Source of the DNA: Blastocatellia bacterium
GTDB taxonomy: Bacteria > Acidobacteriota > Blastocatellia > UBA7656 > JADIYM01
Reading direction: 5' to 3'
DNA: 64,000 bases
Assembly (NCBI GenBank): GCA_016705245.1
Contig: JADIYM010000014.1
Span: 62,001 to 126,000 of the forward strand
A program made the position numbers and the translations under genes. Numbering within the stretch: the stretch's first letter is position 1; the number at the start of each line of letters is the position of its first letter. Positions 16,333-25,308 of the stretch are shown here, piece by piece. The notes below the pieces were generated by a model, which saw nothing but the letters and a program-made list of their open reading frames with translations, was not told the DNA's origin and ran no database searches.

Positions 16333-17806
16333 GCGGGACCACGAAGTCGACGCGTGATGAACGGGCGCCAGGTTCGCTGCGCACGTCGACTGAAACCGTT
16401 GAACCGGGCGTGAGCGTGTCGAGACCGTGCTTGAAACGCAATGTGTCGGCAGCGGACGAGGACCAACGCGTCCTGACGGCAACGCCGTCGATTTCGATCG
16501 CACAACTGCCTTCAAAGCCACGGCCCCGGACGACGAGGTCGCGGCCCTGCGCGGACACATCGGCAATCGACGGCACCGCAAACGACCCAATCGTGAATCG
16601 TGGGAATTCCAGCCCGGACCAGCCGGCAAAGACTTCGCCGTCGAGAATCGCGAGCGCGGCGGGGTTCAAGCGCTGCGCCTCGTCGAGCGGGATGTCCCAA
16701 AGGTCGCCCAGACTCTCGGCGTCATACGCAACAAGTCCGTATGTGTCGATACTCACGAGCTGCGATCCGTCTCGTGAGAAGCGAAGGTCCGCAACGTTAT
16801 CGCGGGTCGTCCGCATGGCGACCAGGGATGGGTGCCCCGGATCGGTGAGGTCGAACAGCGCAAACTGGTCGGTCTCCGACAACACGGGGCCGACGTGAAC
16901 CATTGACACCAGAAGACGGCCGTTGTGGTCGCGGATCTGAACAATGCCGGGCACGAACGGCGTCCGCACGTAGCCGACGATGCGCCGCTGATTCACATCG
17001 ACGACGGTCAGGCCAAAGCCTGTGTCCGTGAAGACGGCGTAGTGTCCATCCGACGTCATCGCAGCGCTTGTGACGACACCAGTATAGCCCGGCTGCGGGA
17101 TCGGGTTGTCGATACGCCCAGAGTCTGCGGGGTGCAGCGGATCCGTCACGTCGACGAAACGGAATCCGACCGCAAGCGCCTGATAGTCGGCAATCACGAG
17201 CTGCGTAGCGGCGCCTTCGATGAGCAGCATCCGAGCAACCGTTCTGCCAACGTTCGTCCGGGAGAGAATCTGACCATTTCCGAGGCTGAATGCGACAACC
17301 TCGACGCCGTCCGGTGGAAGAAAATTGAGTACAAACCCGGCGCCTGCCCGTGCGCTCAACACATAGCCATACGGATTTGAGATGGGCAGCGATGTATGGG
17401 CCCGGAGTTGAATCCGACCATCTCGATCGATGTCGTAGAGTGAGAGTTCCGCCGGCTCAGTGCGCGTTGACGACAGGAGGGCGATGCGATCTGCGTCGTT
17501 GATGCGCACGAACTGAACGTCAGTGGGGTAGCCATCGACCTTCCGGGCCTCGATCTGCTTTCCGGTACGCCGATCGATGGTGACAAGCTTTGAAGCGTAT
17601 TCAACCTTGCCTCTCACTATGGTGACGGCGATCGAGTCGTTTGAGAGAGGACGCACCGCCTGGACCTGGGGCAGATTGCCGAGCGCGAGGCGGCCCTTGC
17701 CGGTGGCGAACTGGCATGAGGCGATCGTGGGAGTCCCGAGCAGGATCGCACCGCCAGCGAAGGCTGCTGCGACGAAGCTTAGGAATTGTGGTCGGTTAGG
17801 AGACAT
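16316..17806 (-). CDS. Exported beta-propeller protein with C-terminal IPT-like domain
   Basis: A 496-residue protein with signal peptide (SFVAAAFAGGAILLGTPTIA). Repeated propeller blades follow, with motifs such as KLVTIDRRTGKQIEARKVDG, DVTDPLHPADSGRI, LTVVDVNQRRIVGY and DLTDPGHPSLVAMR, i.e. LVIVD/YVTN-like repeats. The last 90 residues (DLVVRGRGFEGSCAIEIDGV) form an IPT/TIG-like domain. ATG 17806 has AGGA just upstream and opens the signal. Likely a periplasmic or surface protein. Overlaps the convergent gene end by 17 nt, so antisense 3' ends are expected. Confidence 0.75.
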   Translation of the reverse strand: MSPNRPQFLSFVAAAFAGGAILLGTPTIASCQFATGKGRLALGNLPQVQAVRPLSNDSIAVTIVRGKVEYASKLVTIDRRTGKQIEARKVDGYPTDVQFVRINDADRIALLSSTRTEPAELSLYDIDRDGRIQLRAHTSLPISNPYGYVLSARAGAGFVLNFLPPDGVEVVAFSLGNGQILSRTNVGRTVARMLLIEGAATQLVIADYQALAVGFRFVDVTDPLHPADSGRIDNPIPQPGYTGVVTSAAMTSDGHYAVFTDTGFGLTVVDVNQRRIVGYVRTPFVPGIVQIRDHNGRLLVSMVHVGPVLSETDQFALFDLTDPGHPSLVAMRTTRDNVADLRFSRDGSQLVSIDTYGLVAYDAESLGDLWDIPLDEAQRLNPAALAILDGEVFAGWSGLEFPRFTIGSFAVPSIADVSAQGRDLVVRGRGFEGSCAIEIDGVAVRTRWSSSAADTLRFKHGLDTLTPGSTVSVDVRSEPGARSSRVDFVVPLSLER

Positions 17807-18044
17807 CGGTTGAACTGTGATTCTACGCCACGCGGAGACTCTTGACGTCGCCGACGGTTTTCTCGACCAAGTGCGAGCGAGTTTCGAGCGACTTGCATCC
17901 CTGCCACAACTCGGGAGCGTGCGCGCATTCCGCGCCGAACAACTCAAGGGCTTCGGACGGGCTAGCGGCGCGTTGAAGGGACGACGTAGTCAGAGTAGAG
18001 TCGAGCCGTTCGACTTGCCTCCACCGTCCCTGGACGTCACGCCA

Positions 18045-19708
18045 ATGCTCGAACCCAATTCGCTCCTGCAGGGTCGATACCGAGTCGTTCGGATTCTCGG
18101 CCAAGGCGGAATGGGAACCGTCTTTGAGGCGACCGACGAACGGTTCGGCAGCCGCGTCGCACTCAAACAGGCGCTCGTCCTCGACTCGGAGCTCGCAAGT
18201 GCATTCGAGAGAGAGGCGCGCCTCCTCAGGACGCTGCGCCACGCGGCGCTCCCGGGTGTCATCGACTATTTCGCCGAGGGGAATTTGTGGTTCCTGGTGA
18301 TGGACTACGTCGCGGGCGAGGACTTCTCCACCCTCGCCGAGCGGGCGAACGGACCGCTGCCCGTGGCCACCGTCCTCGCCTGGGGTGATCAGCTGCTCGA
18401 TGTGCTCGGTTTCCTGCACGATCACACGCCACCGATCGTTCACCGCGACGTCAAACCCCAGAACCTCAAGCTCACGCCCGAAGGCCGAATCGTTCTGCTC
18501 GACTTCGGCCTGGCGAAGGGCGCGGCCGGTGACATGGCGACGACCTCTGCGCACAAGAGTGTCTACGGCTACACGCCTCAGTACGCGCCGCTCGAGCAGA
18601 TCCGCGGCTCGGGCACCGACCGCGCTCGGACCTCTACGCGGCGGCCGCAACGCTCTGGTCTCTCTTGACGGGGCAACCGCCGCCGGACGCCCTCAGTCGC
18701 GCCTCGGCAATCGTGACGGGTCAGGCCGACCCGATGCGTCCGGCACACGAGCTGAACCCCGCTGTGCCCGAGCGCGTCTCGGCCGCGCTGCACTGGGCAC
18801 TCGCCCAGGCGCCCGCGGAGCGATCGGCCTCGGCAGCCGTGCTGCGGCAGCGGCTGCGCGACGGGGCGACGGCCGCGCCCGGCGACCCTGCGACTCGGGT
18901 CGAGCGCCACGGTGACCCCTTTGCAACTGTCGCCGAGGTGCGGGCGACGATGCCGAACGGCGGCGACGAGCGAACGCTCCCGGCGCCCGACTTGCCACGC
19001 GTATCGCCCGCCTCGACGATGCACGCCGCGCCGCGCCGCTCGAGCGTCACGCTCGTCGTCGTCGCGATCGCGCTCGTCGCCATCGGCGTCGCCGTCCCGT
19101 TCGTGATCGCCATCTTCGCGGGCTCGTTCGATAACGCGCCGTCCACGAAACCTACACAGAATGAGAAGAAGCCGACTGGCGAGACCACGGACACCTCGAA
19201 GCCAGTAGCGCCGAAACCAGTGACGGTCGATCTGCTCGCGGTCGCCGACCCGAGTTCGTCCTCGCGCGCCTTCGGCGACTCGGGCGTCGGCCTGGGCAGT
19301 GGGACTGTCCGCGTCGAGCCTGCGTCCGAGAACACGGTCATGCCGCCCGGCTCGTCGCGTTTGCTCTTCTTCTTCGGGCCCGGCTTCTCGGGCCCGTACG
19401 GCTACCACGCGGCCGAGGTGACGCTCGACGGCGTCGCGACGTCGGTAACGGTGACGCGCCCCGGCGTACGCAACAACGCCTCGACGCCCGCCTGGAAGCT
19501 GCAGGCGCTCGACGCCGACGGCGCCCAGATTGGGACGGCGGTTGGCGAAGGCGACATCGAGCGCGGGAACTACCTGTTCCCCGCCGGTCCGCAGGACTAC
19601 ACGATCGCCGCTGCAGGGATCAAGCGGCTGCGGTTTGCTTCAAACAACAGCCAGTCGACCTTCGCGGCGATTCCCTTCTCGCGGATCTCGGTGACGATGA
19701 TGAAATGA
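18045..19708 (+). pseudogene. Membrane Ser/Thr protein kinase, one frameshift in the kinase domain
   Basis: A PknB-like kinase: RYRVVRILGQGGMGTVFEA (P-loop), VALKQALV (ATP lysine), IVHRDVKPQNLKL (catalytic loop), LLDFGLAKG (metal Asp), YTPQYAPLEQIRG (activation segment end). The frame breaks near 18622; the family's next residues RSDLYAAAATLWSLLTGQ continue in the other frame, consistent with loss of one base from GACC(C)GCGC. The second frame runs to 19708 with a membrane helix (VTLVVVAIALVAIGVAVPFV), a Lys/Thr linker and a 170-residue extracytoplasmic beta domain. Start 18045 places the P-loop at residue 18. Confidence 0.8.
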
Positions 19709-19856
19709 CGGGAACACCCGCGCTTGCCCTGTGACTTCGTCGATCGTCGAGTTTCCACGAAAACTCCGCGTTCCTGCCCGCGATTACTGCGCGTGAAAGG
19801 CTTACAGGTGGCGCGTGCGCCCGCACGAGTGAGCTAATAAGTCAGACTGCGTGAAT

Positions 19857-22679
19857 CTAGGTGAATGCGCCGGCACGGCGCATCGCGCGCATGACCGCCT
19901 TGCCGACCTCGCTCAGCCACAGCACCGAGCTCCCGGCCGCCGCGCAGCGCAACCAGTCGCCAGCGCCGAGGCCCACTGTCGAGAACGCCTGTTGGAGGAA
20001 CGGTACGTAGATCACAGCCGCCTGCAAGAGGAGAGCCAGCATGACCGCCGCCCAAAGCCACGTGTTCGAGAACAGCCCGGCAAACGCGCTCCGCTCGTCC
20101 GAACGCGCGCAGAAGACCGTAAAGAGCGAGAAGAACACCAGCGTGGTGAACGCCATCGTCTGCGCGTAGTGCACGGTGCCCGAGCCTTCCACGAGACCGC
20201 CGGGAAGGCTGGCGTCGAGCACAAGCAAGGTCCCCGCGGCCGTAATCGAGCCGACGACGAAGATGCCCGCCCACATCCTGCGGTTGATTACGCCTTCGTC
20301 CCGCGGCCGCGGCGGCTCGCGCATGAGGCCCTCGTCCGCCGGGTCGACGCCGAGCGCGAGCGCAGGCGCGCCATCCGTAACGAGGTTGATCCACAGGATC
20401 TGCGTCGCAAGCAGCGGCAGCACGACGGCGCTCTCGCCCTCCGACGTCAGTCCGATCACGTCCGCCAGCAGCACGCCGAAGAACATCGTCATGACCTCGC
20501 CGATGTTCGACGATAGCAGGTAGCGCAGGAACTTTCGGATGTTCGAGAAAATCGCGCGACCCTCTTCGACCGCCGCGACGATTGTCGCGAAGTTGTCGTC
20601 GGCGAGCACGATGTCGGCTGCCTCCTTCGAGACGTCCGTGCCGGTGATTCCCATCGCCACGCCGATGTCGGCGGTCTTGAGGGCGGGTGCGTCGTTGACG
20701 CCGTCGCCCGTCATTGCCACGACCGCTCCAGTGCGCCTGAGCGCCTTCACGATCCGCAATTTGTGCTCGGGGTTAACGCGTGCATAAACCGAGACCTCCC
20801 CGACGGTCCGCTCGAGCTCGTCGTCCGACAGCCGTTCGATCTCAGCGCCGGTAACGGCCCGCCCGTCGGCGACGATGCCGAGTTCCTGGGCGATAACCGT
20901 GGCGGTCTTCGGATGGTCGCCCGTGATCATCACGGGGCGAATTCCGGCACCCTTGGCGCGCGCGACGGCATCCTTCGCCTCCGCGCGCGGCGGATCGATC
21001 ATGCCGATCAGGCCCAGGAACACGAGGTCCTGCTCGACTCGCTCGTCGGCATCTTCGTGCTCGAGCTCATTTCTCGGAATCGAGCGCAACGCTACCCCGA
21101 GCGTTCGAAGCGCCGCTCCGGCCAGCTCGTCGTTCGCTTCGGCGATCTCGGCTCGACGCTGAGCAGTAAGCGGCCTCGCTTCTACGCCCACGAGCTCCTG
21201 CGAGCAGCGGGCGATCAGGACGTCCGGCGCTCCCTTGGTGAAGACGAGGAATCGCTCCTCGCGCTCCGCGTCCGTATGAATCGTGCTCATCAGTTTTCGC
21301 TCGGACGAGAATGGCACCTCCGCGACGCGCTCGAGTCGCGCGTCGAGCGCCTCGGCCTCGAGCCCGGCTTTGCGGGCCGCGACGATCAGCGCGCCCTCGG
21401 TCGGGTCCCCCTGTACCAACCACCGGTCGTCGCGCTCCTCGAGCACGGCGTTGTTCGCGCGGTCCGCCGCGGCGAGCGTGCGAACGAGCTCGGCCCGAAG
21501 CCTTTCGTCGATCTCCCCTCCGCCCTCGCGCGAGACGTCGCCGCTCGGCGCGTACCCGGTGCCGCCCAGGTTCACGCGCCCGCTCGCCGTGACGACTGCC
21601 CGCACCGTCATCTCGTTCTTGGTGAGCGTGCCGGTTTTGTCAGAGGCTATGACGTTGGCCGAGCCGAGCGTCTCGACCGCCGCGAGGTGGCGTACGATCG
21701 CCTTTCGACTCGCCATGCGCAACACGCCGAGCGAGAGCACGGCCGTCACTACCGCGGGCATGCCCTCCGGCACCGCGGCAACTGCGAGCGCCACGCCGAG
21801 AACGAGCACGTCGACGAGCGCTGCGAACCCCCGCACCTCCTCGATGACGACGATCGTCGCGATCATCACGACGGCGATGACGACGACAACGCTGCCGAGG
21901 ACCTTGCCGACGTGGTCGAGCTCCTTCTGCAGAGGCGTGGTCTCGTTCGGAGTTTCCTCCAGCAACCCGGCGATGCGCCCCATCTCGGTCTGCATCCCTG
22001 TCGCCGTGACCACGGCACGCCCGCGCCCGTAAACGGCCGCCGTGCCGCTGAAGACCATGTCGTGGCGGTCGCCGACGACGGACTCGTCCGCAATCGCGAT
22101 CGTGTCCTTCGCGACCGGCAGGCTCTCGCCCGTCAGAGCGGCCTCCGCCGTTTGCAGCGCGGTCGACCGGATCAGCCGCGCGTCGGCCGGGACGGTGTCG
22201 CCTTCCTCGATGAGGATGACGTCGCCGGGCACTACCTCGGCAGCAGGGACGCTCCGGCGCGTGCCCTCTCGGACGACGTTGGCGTGAGCCGCGGACATCC
22301 GGCGCAGCGCGGCGACGGCCTGCTCCGCTCTCGATTGCTGAACGTAGCCCATGGTCGCGTTCAGCAGGACGACGGCCAGGATCGCGATCGCCTCGTAGGG
22401 CAGGTTCGATCCGCGCTCGTAGAGCCACAGCCCGGCCGAGATCGCGGTGGCGACTAGCAAGAGGATGACGAGCACGTCCTGAAACTGGGCCAGGAACTTC
22501 CTCCACGACGGGACCGGCGTCTCCGCTTTCAACTCGTTTCTTCCGAAGCGCTCGAGCCGAGCCCGCGCCTCCGCGTCGCTCAGGCCGCTGCGCGCATCCG
22601 TTTCGAGGTCGGCCAATACCTTATCGACGGACAGCCGATACGGCGGCACTCCTTCTCGCCGATCAGTCACGGCACTCAT
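19857..22679 (-). CDS. Cation-transporting P-type ATPase (P2-type, Ca2+/PacL-like)
   Basis: A 940-residue P-type ATPase with the full P2 layout: N-terminal cation ATPase domain (LSVDKVLADLETDARSGLSD), actuator TGES in AEAALTGESLPV, membrane-4 motif AAVPEGMPAVVT, phosphorylation site ASDKTGTLTKNEMT, nucleotide domain, hinge MTGDGVNDAPALK and six C-terminal helices. It would export Ca2+ or another divalent cation. The usual PEGLP is PEGMP, a mild substitution. ATG 22679 lies 8 nt after GGAG. Monocistronic. Confidence 0.92.
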   Translation of the reverse strand: MSAVTDRREGVPPYRLSVDKVLADLETDARSGLSDAEARARLERFGRNELKAETPVPSWRKFLAQFQDVLVILLLVATAISAGLWLYERGSNLPYEAIAILAVVLLNATMGYVQQSRAEQAVAALRRMSAAHANVVREGTRRSVPAAEVVPGDVILIEEGDTVPADARLIRSTALQTAEAALTGESLPVAKDTIAIADESVVGDRHDMVFSGTAAVYGRGRAVVTATGMQTEMGRIAGLLEETPNETTPLQKELDHVGKVLGSVVVVIAVVMIATIVVIEEVRGFAALVDVLVLGVALAVAAVPEGMPAVVTAVLSLGVLRMASRKAIVRHLAAVETLGSANVIASDKTGTLTKNEMTVRAVVTASGRVNLGGTGYAPSGDVSREGGGEIDERLRAELVRTLAAADRANNAVLEERDDRWLVQGDPTEGALIVAARKAGLEAEALDARLERVAEVPFSSERKLMSTIHTDAEREERFLVFTKGAPDVLIARCSQELVGVEARPLTAQRRAEIAEANDELAGAALRTLGVALRSIPRNELEHEDADERVEQDLVFLGLIGMIDPPRAEAKDAVARAKGAGIRPVMITGDHPKTATVIAQELGIVADGRAVTGAEIERLSDDELERTVGEVSVYARVNPEHKLRIVKALRRTGAVVAMTGDGVNDAPALKTADIGVAMGITGTDVSKEAADIVLADDNFATIVAAVEEGRAIFSNIRKFLRYLLSSNIGEVMTMFFGVLLADVIGLTSEGESAVVLPLLATQILWINLVTDGAPALALGVDPADEGLMREPPRPRDEGVINRRMWAGIFVVGSITAAGTLLVLDASLPGGLVEGSGTVHYAQTMAFTTLVFFSLFTVFCARSDERSAFAGLFSNTWLWAAVMLALLLQAAVIYVPFLQQAFSTVGLGAGDWLRCAAAGSSVLWLSEVGKAVMRAMRRAGAFT

Positions 22680-23359
22680 CTGCGTGTCTCCAGTACCCCG
22701 GCGATGACTCGCGTTTCGGCTTCGAGTCCGGGCGACGCGAAGTGAAAGTATAGAGTACCCGCAGGGCCGCCGAATCGGCGCATCCCTCATTGGGTCGAAC
22801 CCTGGATCACGCGCGCGGTCTTTTACGCGGGGTAACGCCGTGTGGACTCACACATAGACGCATCCTGGCGAAGCACGTCGAACCCGTGAGCTCGCCGACG
22901 AGCCGCGCGATGACACGAGCGGTGTCGCGCGAAATCCCGCATCATCATGAGCGGAATTCCTCTGTCCCAGTCGCGGGGTGAACACGACGCTCCAGGTGGT
23001 GAAGGATCGACTCGAGGACGACTACCACCGACAAGTCTGCAAAAGCGGCGCGGTTTGACGCACCCCTCGGCGAGCGATGCCTCGGAATCCCTGACGATCA
23101 CTGGGTCTGGGATCGACGTGATCTCGCCGGATCGTGCAGTCCATCCGTGCGATCGAGTCGATGCGACGCGAGTTTTCCCCAATTGCGCCGATCGGGGAGC
23201 CGGGTGGAGATCATATACCGATCGGCAGTGGAGATTTCCCGTCAGCGGGTGATGGAGGCGAGGTCAGTCGGTGACACCGTCTGCACCTGAGGGCGGCACG
23301 TGACTTGCCCTATGCATGGGGTCGTGCATTGCCGTTCGGCATCGCGGCGGCCTGGTCTT
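22680..23359. other. Long intergenic region without recognisable gene
   Basis: About 680 nt between divergent genes. No frame on either strand shows protein-like composition or a ribosome site. It must hold the P-type ATPase promoter and that of the SYLF gene. Confidence 0.5.
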
Positions 23360-23377
23360 ACGTAGGAGTACCTACGT
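23360..23377. promoter_or_regulatory. Perfect inverted repeat upstream of the SYLF gene
   Basis: ACGTAGG-AGTA-CCTACGT, a 7-4-7 perfect dyad centred about 34 nt before the ATG of the SYLF gene and just upstream of its AAGGAG ribosome site. Position and size suit a repressor operator or a 5' leader hairpin. Confidence 0.5.
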
Positions 23378-23401
23378 GTAGTTCCAACTGAAGGAGTTCC
23401 T

Positions 23402-24193
23402 ATGCAAACGGATCGATTCGGCTCTAAGCGTAGTTCGCTCGCGACCGCCGGCTCCGTGCGAGGCCGCACGACGCTTCGAGTGCTTGCACTCGGCGCGCTC
23501 GTCGCCCTTCTCGCCCTTCCCGGACTCGCGGCCGATGCTGCGAATGATCGGCGGGAGAGTCTCTCCAAGGTCCAGGACGCGGCGAAGGTGGTCCGGCAGA
23601 TCATGGGCGCCAAGGACAAGAGGATTCCCGACGACCTCCTCAAGGAAGCCGTGTGCGTCGCCGTCTTCCCGAACGTCATCAAGGGCGCCTTCATCGTCGG
23701 CGGCTCGGGCGGCAGAGGGTGCGCGGTAGCGCGCGATCCGAAGACCGGGCGCTTCGGACAGCCGTTGTTCCTCAAGATCGGGAGCGGGAGCGTCGGCTTC
23801 CAGATCGGCGGGTCGAGCACCGATCTCATTCTCGTCGGCCTCAACCGCGATGCGCAGGCCACGCTCGCGAAGGGTGAGTGGACGCTCGGCGCCGACGCGG
23901 CCGTGGCCGGAGGTCCCGTTGGTCGCTCGGCGACGGCCGGCACCGATTGGAAGCTCGACTCGCAGTTCCTCTCCTACTCGCGGAGCAAGGGGGCCTTTGC
24001 GGGTGTCGCCCTCGACGGCTCGAAGATCATGGTGGACAAGGACCGTAACCTCGCCGTCTACGGACCGGAGGCTACGCCCGAGCAGATCCTGATGGGACAG
24101 GCGAAACCCGACCCCAAGATCGCGCGGAGCCTGTCGGCGCTCGCAAGCACGCTTGCGCGGTATTCCCCCCCGAAGCCCGACGTGCCGCGTTAA
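23402..24193 (+). CDS. Exported SYLF/Ysc84-domain lipid-binding protein
   Basis: A 263-residue protein. ATG 23402 follows AAGGAG. A signal segment (LRVLALGALVALLALPGLAA) precedes the SYLF domain (Ysc84, PF04366-like): DDLLKEAVCVAVFPNVIKGA, FIVGGSGGRGCAV, FLKIGSGSVGFQIGGSSTDL, SYSRSKGAFAGVALDGS. SYLF proteins bind phosphoinositides in eukaryotes; bacterial members are secreted with unknown ligand. A palindrome lies in its leader. Single gene, convergent with the methyltransferase remnant. Confidence 0.88.
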   Translation: MQTDRFGSKRSSLATAGSVRGRTTLRVLALGALVALLALPGLAADAANDRRESLSKVQDAAKVVRQIMGAKDKRIPDDLLKEAVCVAVFPNVIKGAFIVGGSGGRGCAVARDPKTGRFGQPLFLKIGSGSVGFQIGGSSTDLILVGLNRDAQATLAKGEWTLGADAAVAGGPVGRSATAGTDWKLDSQFLSYSRSKGAFAGVALDGSKIMVDKDRNLAVYGPEATPEQILMGQAKPDPKIARSLSALASTLARYSPPKPDVPR

Positions 24194-24235
24194 TCCCACG
24201 GCGCGGAACGGATGGTACGTTTTCGGCGAGGCCGG

Positions 24236-24628
24236 GCGCCCTGAGAGCAACTCGAATCCCCGGCCGCCGCTCAAAGGCTCGTCGGTACGCCATATCGACC
24301 CGTGGCCGAGGAGCAGCCGGAACGCGTTCATCACGGACGCAAGCTGAGGCGTCGTGACGACCAGCAGCCCCCCTGGCTTGGTGATTCGCGCAATTTCCGT
24401 CAGGAATCCCAGAGGACAATTCGGAATATGCTCGATGACCTGCGTGAGGATCACGACGTCGAATGACTCGTCTCCAATCTCCGGGAACGGCGTCAAGCTG
24501 TTGAAGTTTGCGCTCACGAACCCAATCCCATTCTCTTCGAACAGTGTGCGACGCTGTTCAAGGTCATGAATGTCGGCTCCTGAGGGTCGCCCTGGCTCAC
24601 TGCCGTACTTCGGATCGCAGCAGATCAC
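24236..24628 (-). pseudogene. Class I SAM-dependent methyltransferase fragment
   Basis: About 130 residues of the middle of a Methyltransf_11/23-type enzyme: DESFDVVILTQVIEHIPN (motif around the acidic strand and EHI), then FLTEIARITKPGGLLVVTTP. The SAM-binding N-terminus (GxGxG) is missing, because the frame abuts the SDR stop at 24625-24628. The C-terminal part is also lost beyond about 24236. Truncated at both ends, thus a relic left beside the SDR gene. Confidence 0.65.
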
Positions 24629-25308
24629 ACTTCGATCGCCGCGCCGTTCAGGGCGCGGGCGGCGTCGGACGCAAGGAAGCGGATGAGGGCGGCGAGCTCG
24701 GCGGGACGCACCCAGTCGGTGTGGGTCGATGGATCCGATCCATCCAGGTTGGCGTCAGTCGCGATCGTGCCGGGAAGTACCACGTTGGCCCGGACACCCG
24801 AGGCGGCGCCTTCCGCGGCCAGGGACTGAGTGAGCGCGACGAGCGCGGCCTTCGACGCCGCGTAGGCGCCACTTCCGACTCCGGGATGAAGTGCAGACTT
24901 CGAGGCCACGGTGACGATCGCGCCGCGCCGGTCAGCGAGCGCCGCCATCGCCTCGCCCGTGCAGACGAACGCTGAACGGACATTCAGATCGAACATTCGA
25001 TCGAACACGTCGTCGCCTGTCTCGGCAACGGTCGCGCCGCCCGCGAACCCCCCGGCGACGTGCACGAGTGCATCGAGGCCGCCAAAGCGCGCGACGACCT
25101 CGGCCACCGCGGCACGCACGTTCGTCCGGTCCGTCAAATTCACCTCGACGCCGTGCAGGCGGTCGTTGTGCAATTCGCTGGCAAGCCTGGTAAACGTGTC
25201 ACGCCGCCGCCACGTCGTGATGACCGTTGCGCCATCGTTGAGAAAGGCGCGTACCACCGCACTTCCAAGTCCGCCAGTTCCGCCTGTCACCAGGATCATT
25301 CGCTGCAT
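24625..25308 (-). CDS. Short-chain dehydrogenase/reductase, last gene of the lipid operon
   Basis: A 227-residue SDR: ILVTGGTGGLGSAVVRAFL (NAD(P) loop), DALVHVAGGFAGG (NNAG-equivalent), IVTVASKSALHPG (catalytic Ser region), GAYAASKAALVALTQ (Tyr-x3-Lys), VLPGTIAT. All catalytic residues are present. ATG 25308 lies 5 nt after AAGGAGG and 13 nt inside the upstream gene's 3' end, so it is coupled to the DedA/ATP-grasp gene. A 3-oxoacyl- or hydroxyacyl-type redox role would fit a lipid operon, but this is inference. Confidence 0.88.
   Translation of the reverse strand: MQRMILVTGGTGGLGSAVVRAFLNDGATVITTWRRRDTFTRLASELHNDRLHGVEVNLTDRTNVRAAVAEVVARFGGLDALVHVAGGFAGGATVAETGDDVFDRMFDLNVRSAFVCTGEAMAALADRRGAIVTVASKSALHPGVGSGAYAASKAALVALTQSLAAEGAASGVRANVVLPGTIATDANLDGSDPSTHTDWVRPAELAALIRFLASDAARALNGAAIEV

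Noticed and set aside
20680..21800. PEGM instead of PEGL in the P-type ATPase as a new ion specificity
   Set aside because: A conservative Leu to Met change outside the acidic ligand; not enough to infer specificity.
20763..22457. Long plus-strand reading frame opposite the P-type ATPase, and similar long frames opposite 5517-7055, 11093-11986 and 33313-35460
   Set aside because: Mirror-image frames of high-GC genes, with Arg/Asp-rich low-complexity translations and no family resemblance or ribosome sites.
24230..24280. tRNA T-arm-like sequence near ACTCGAATCCCCGG
   Set aside because: No acceptor, D or anticodon arms can be folded around it.
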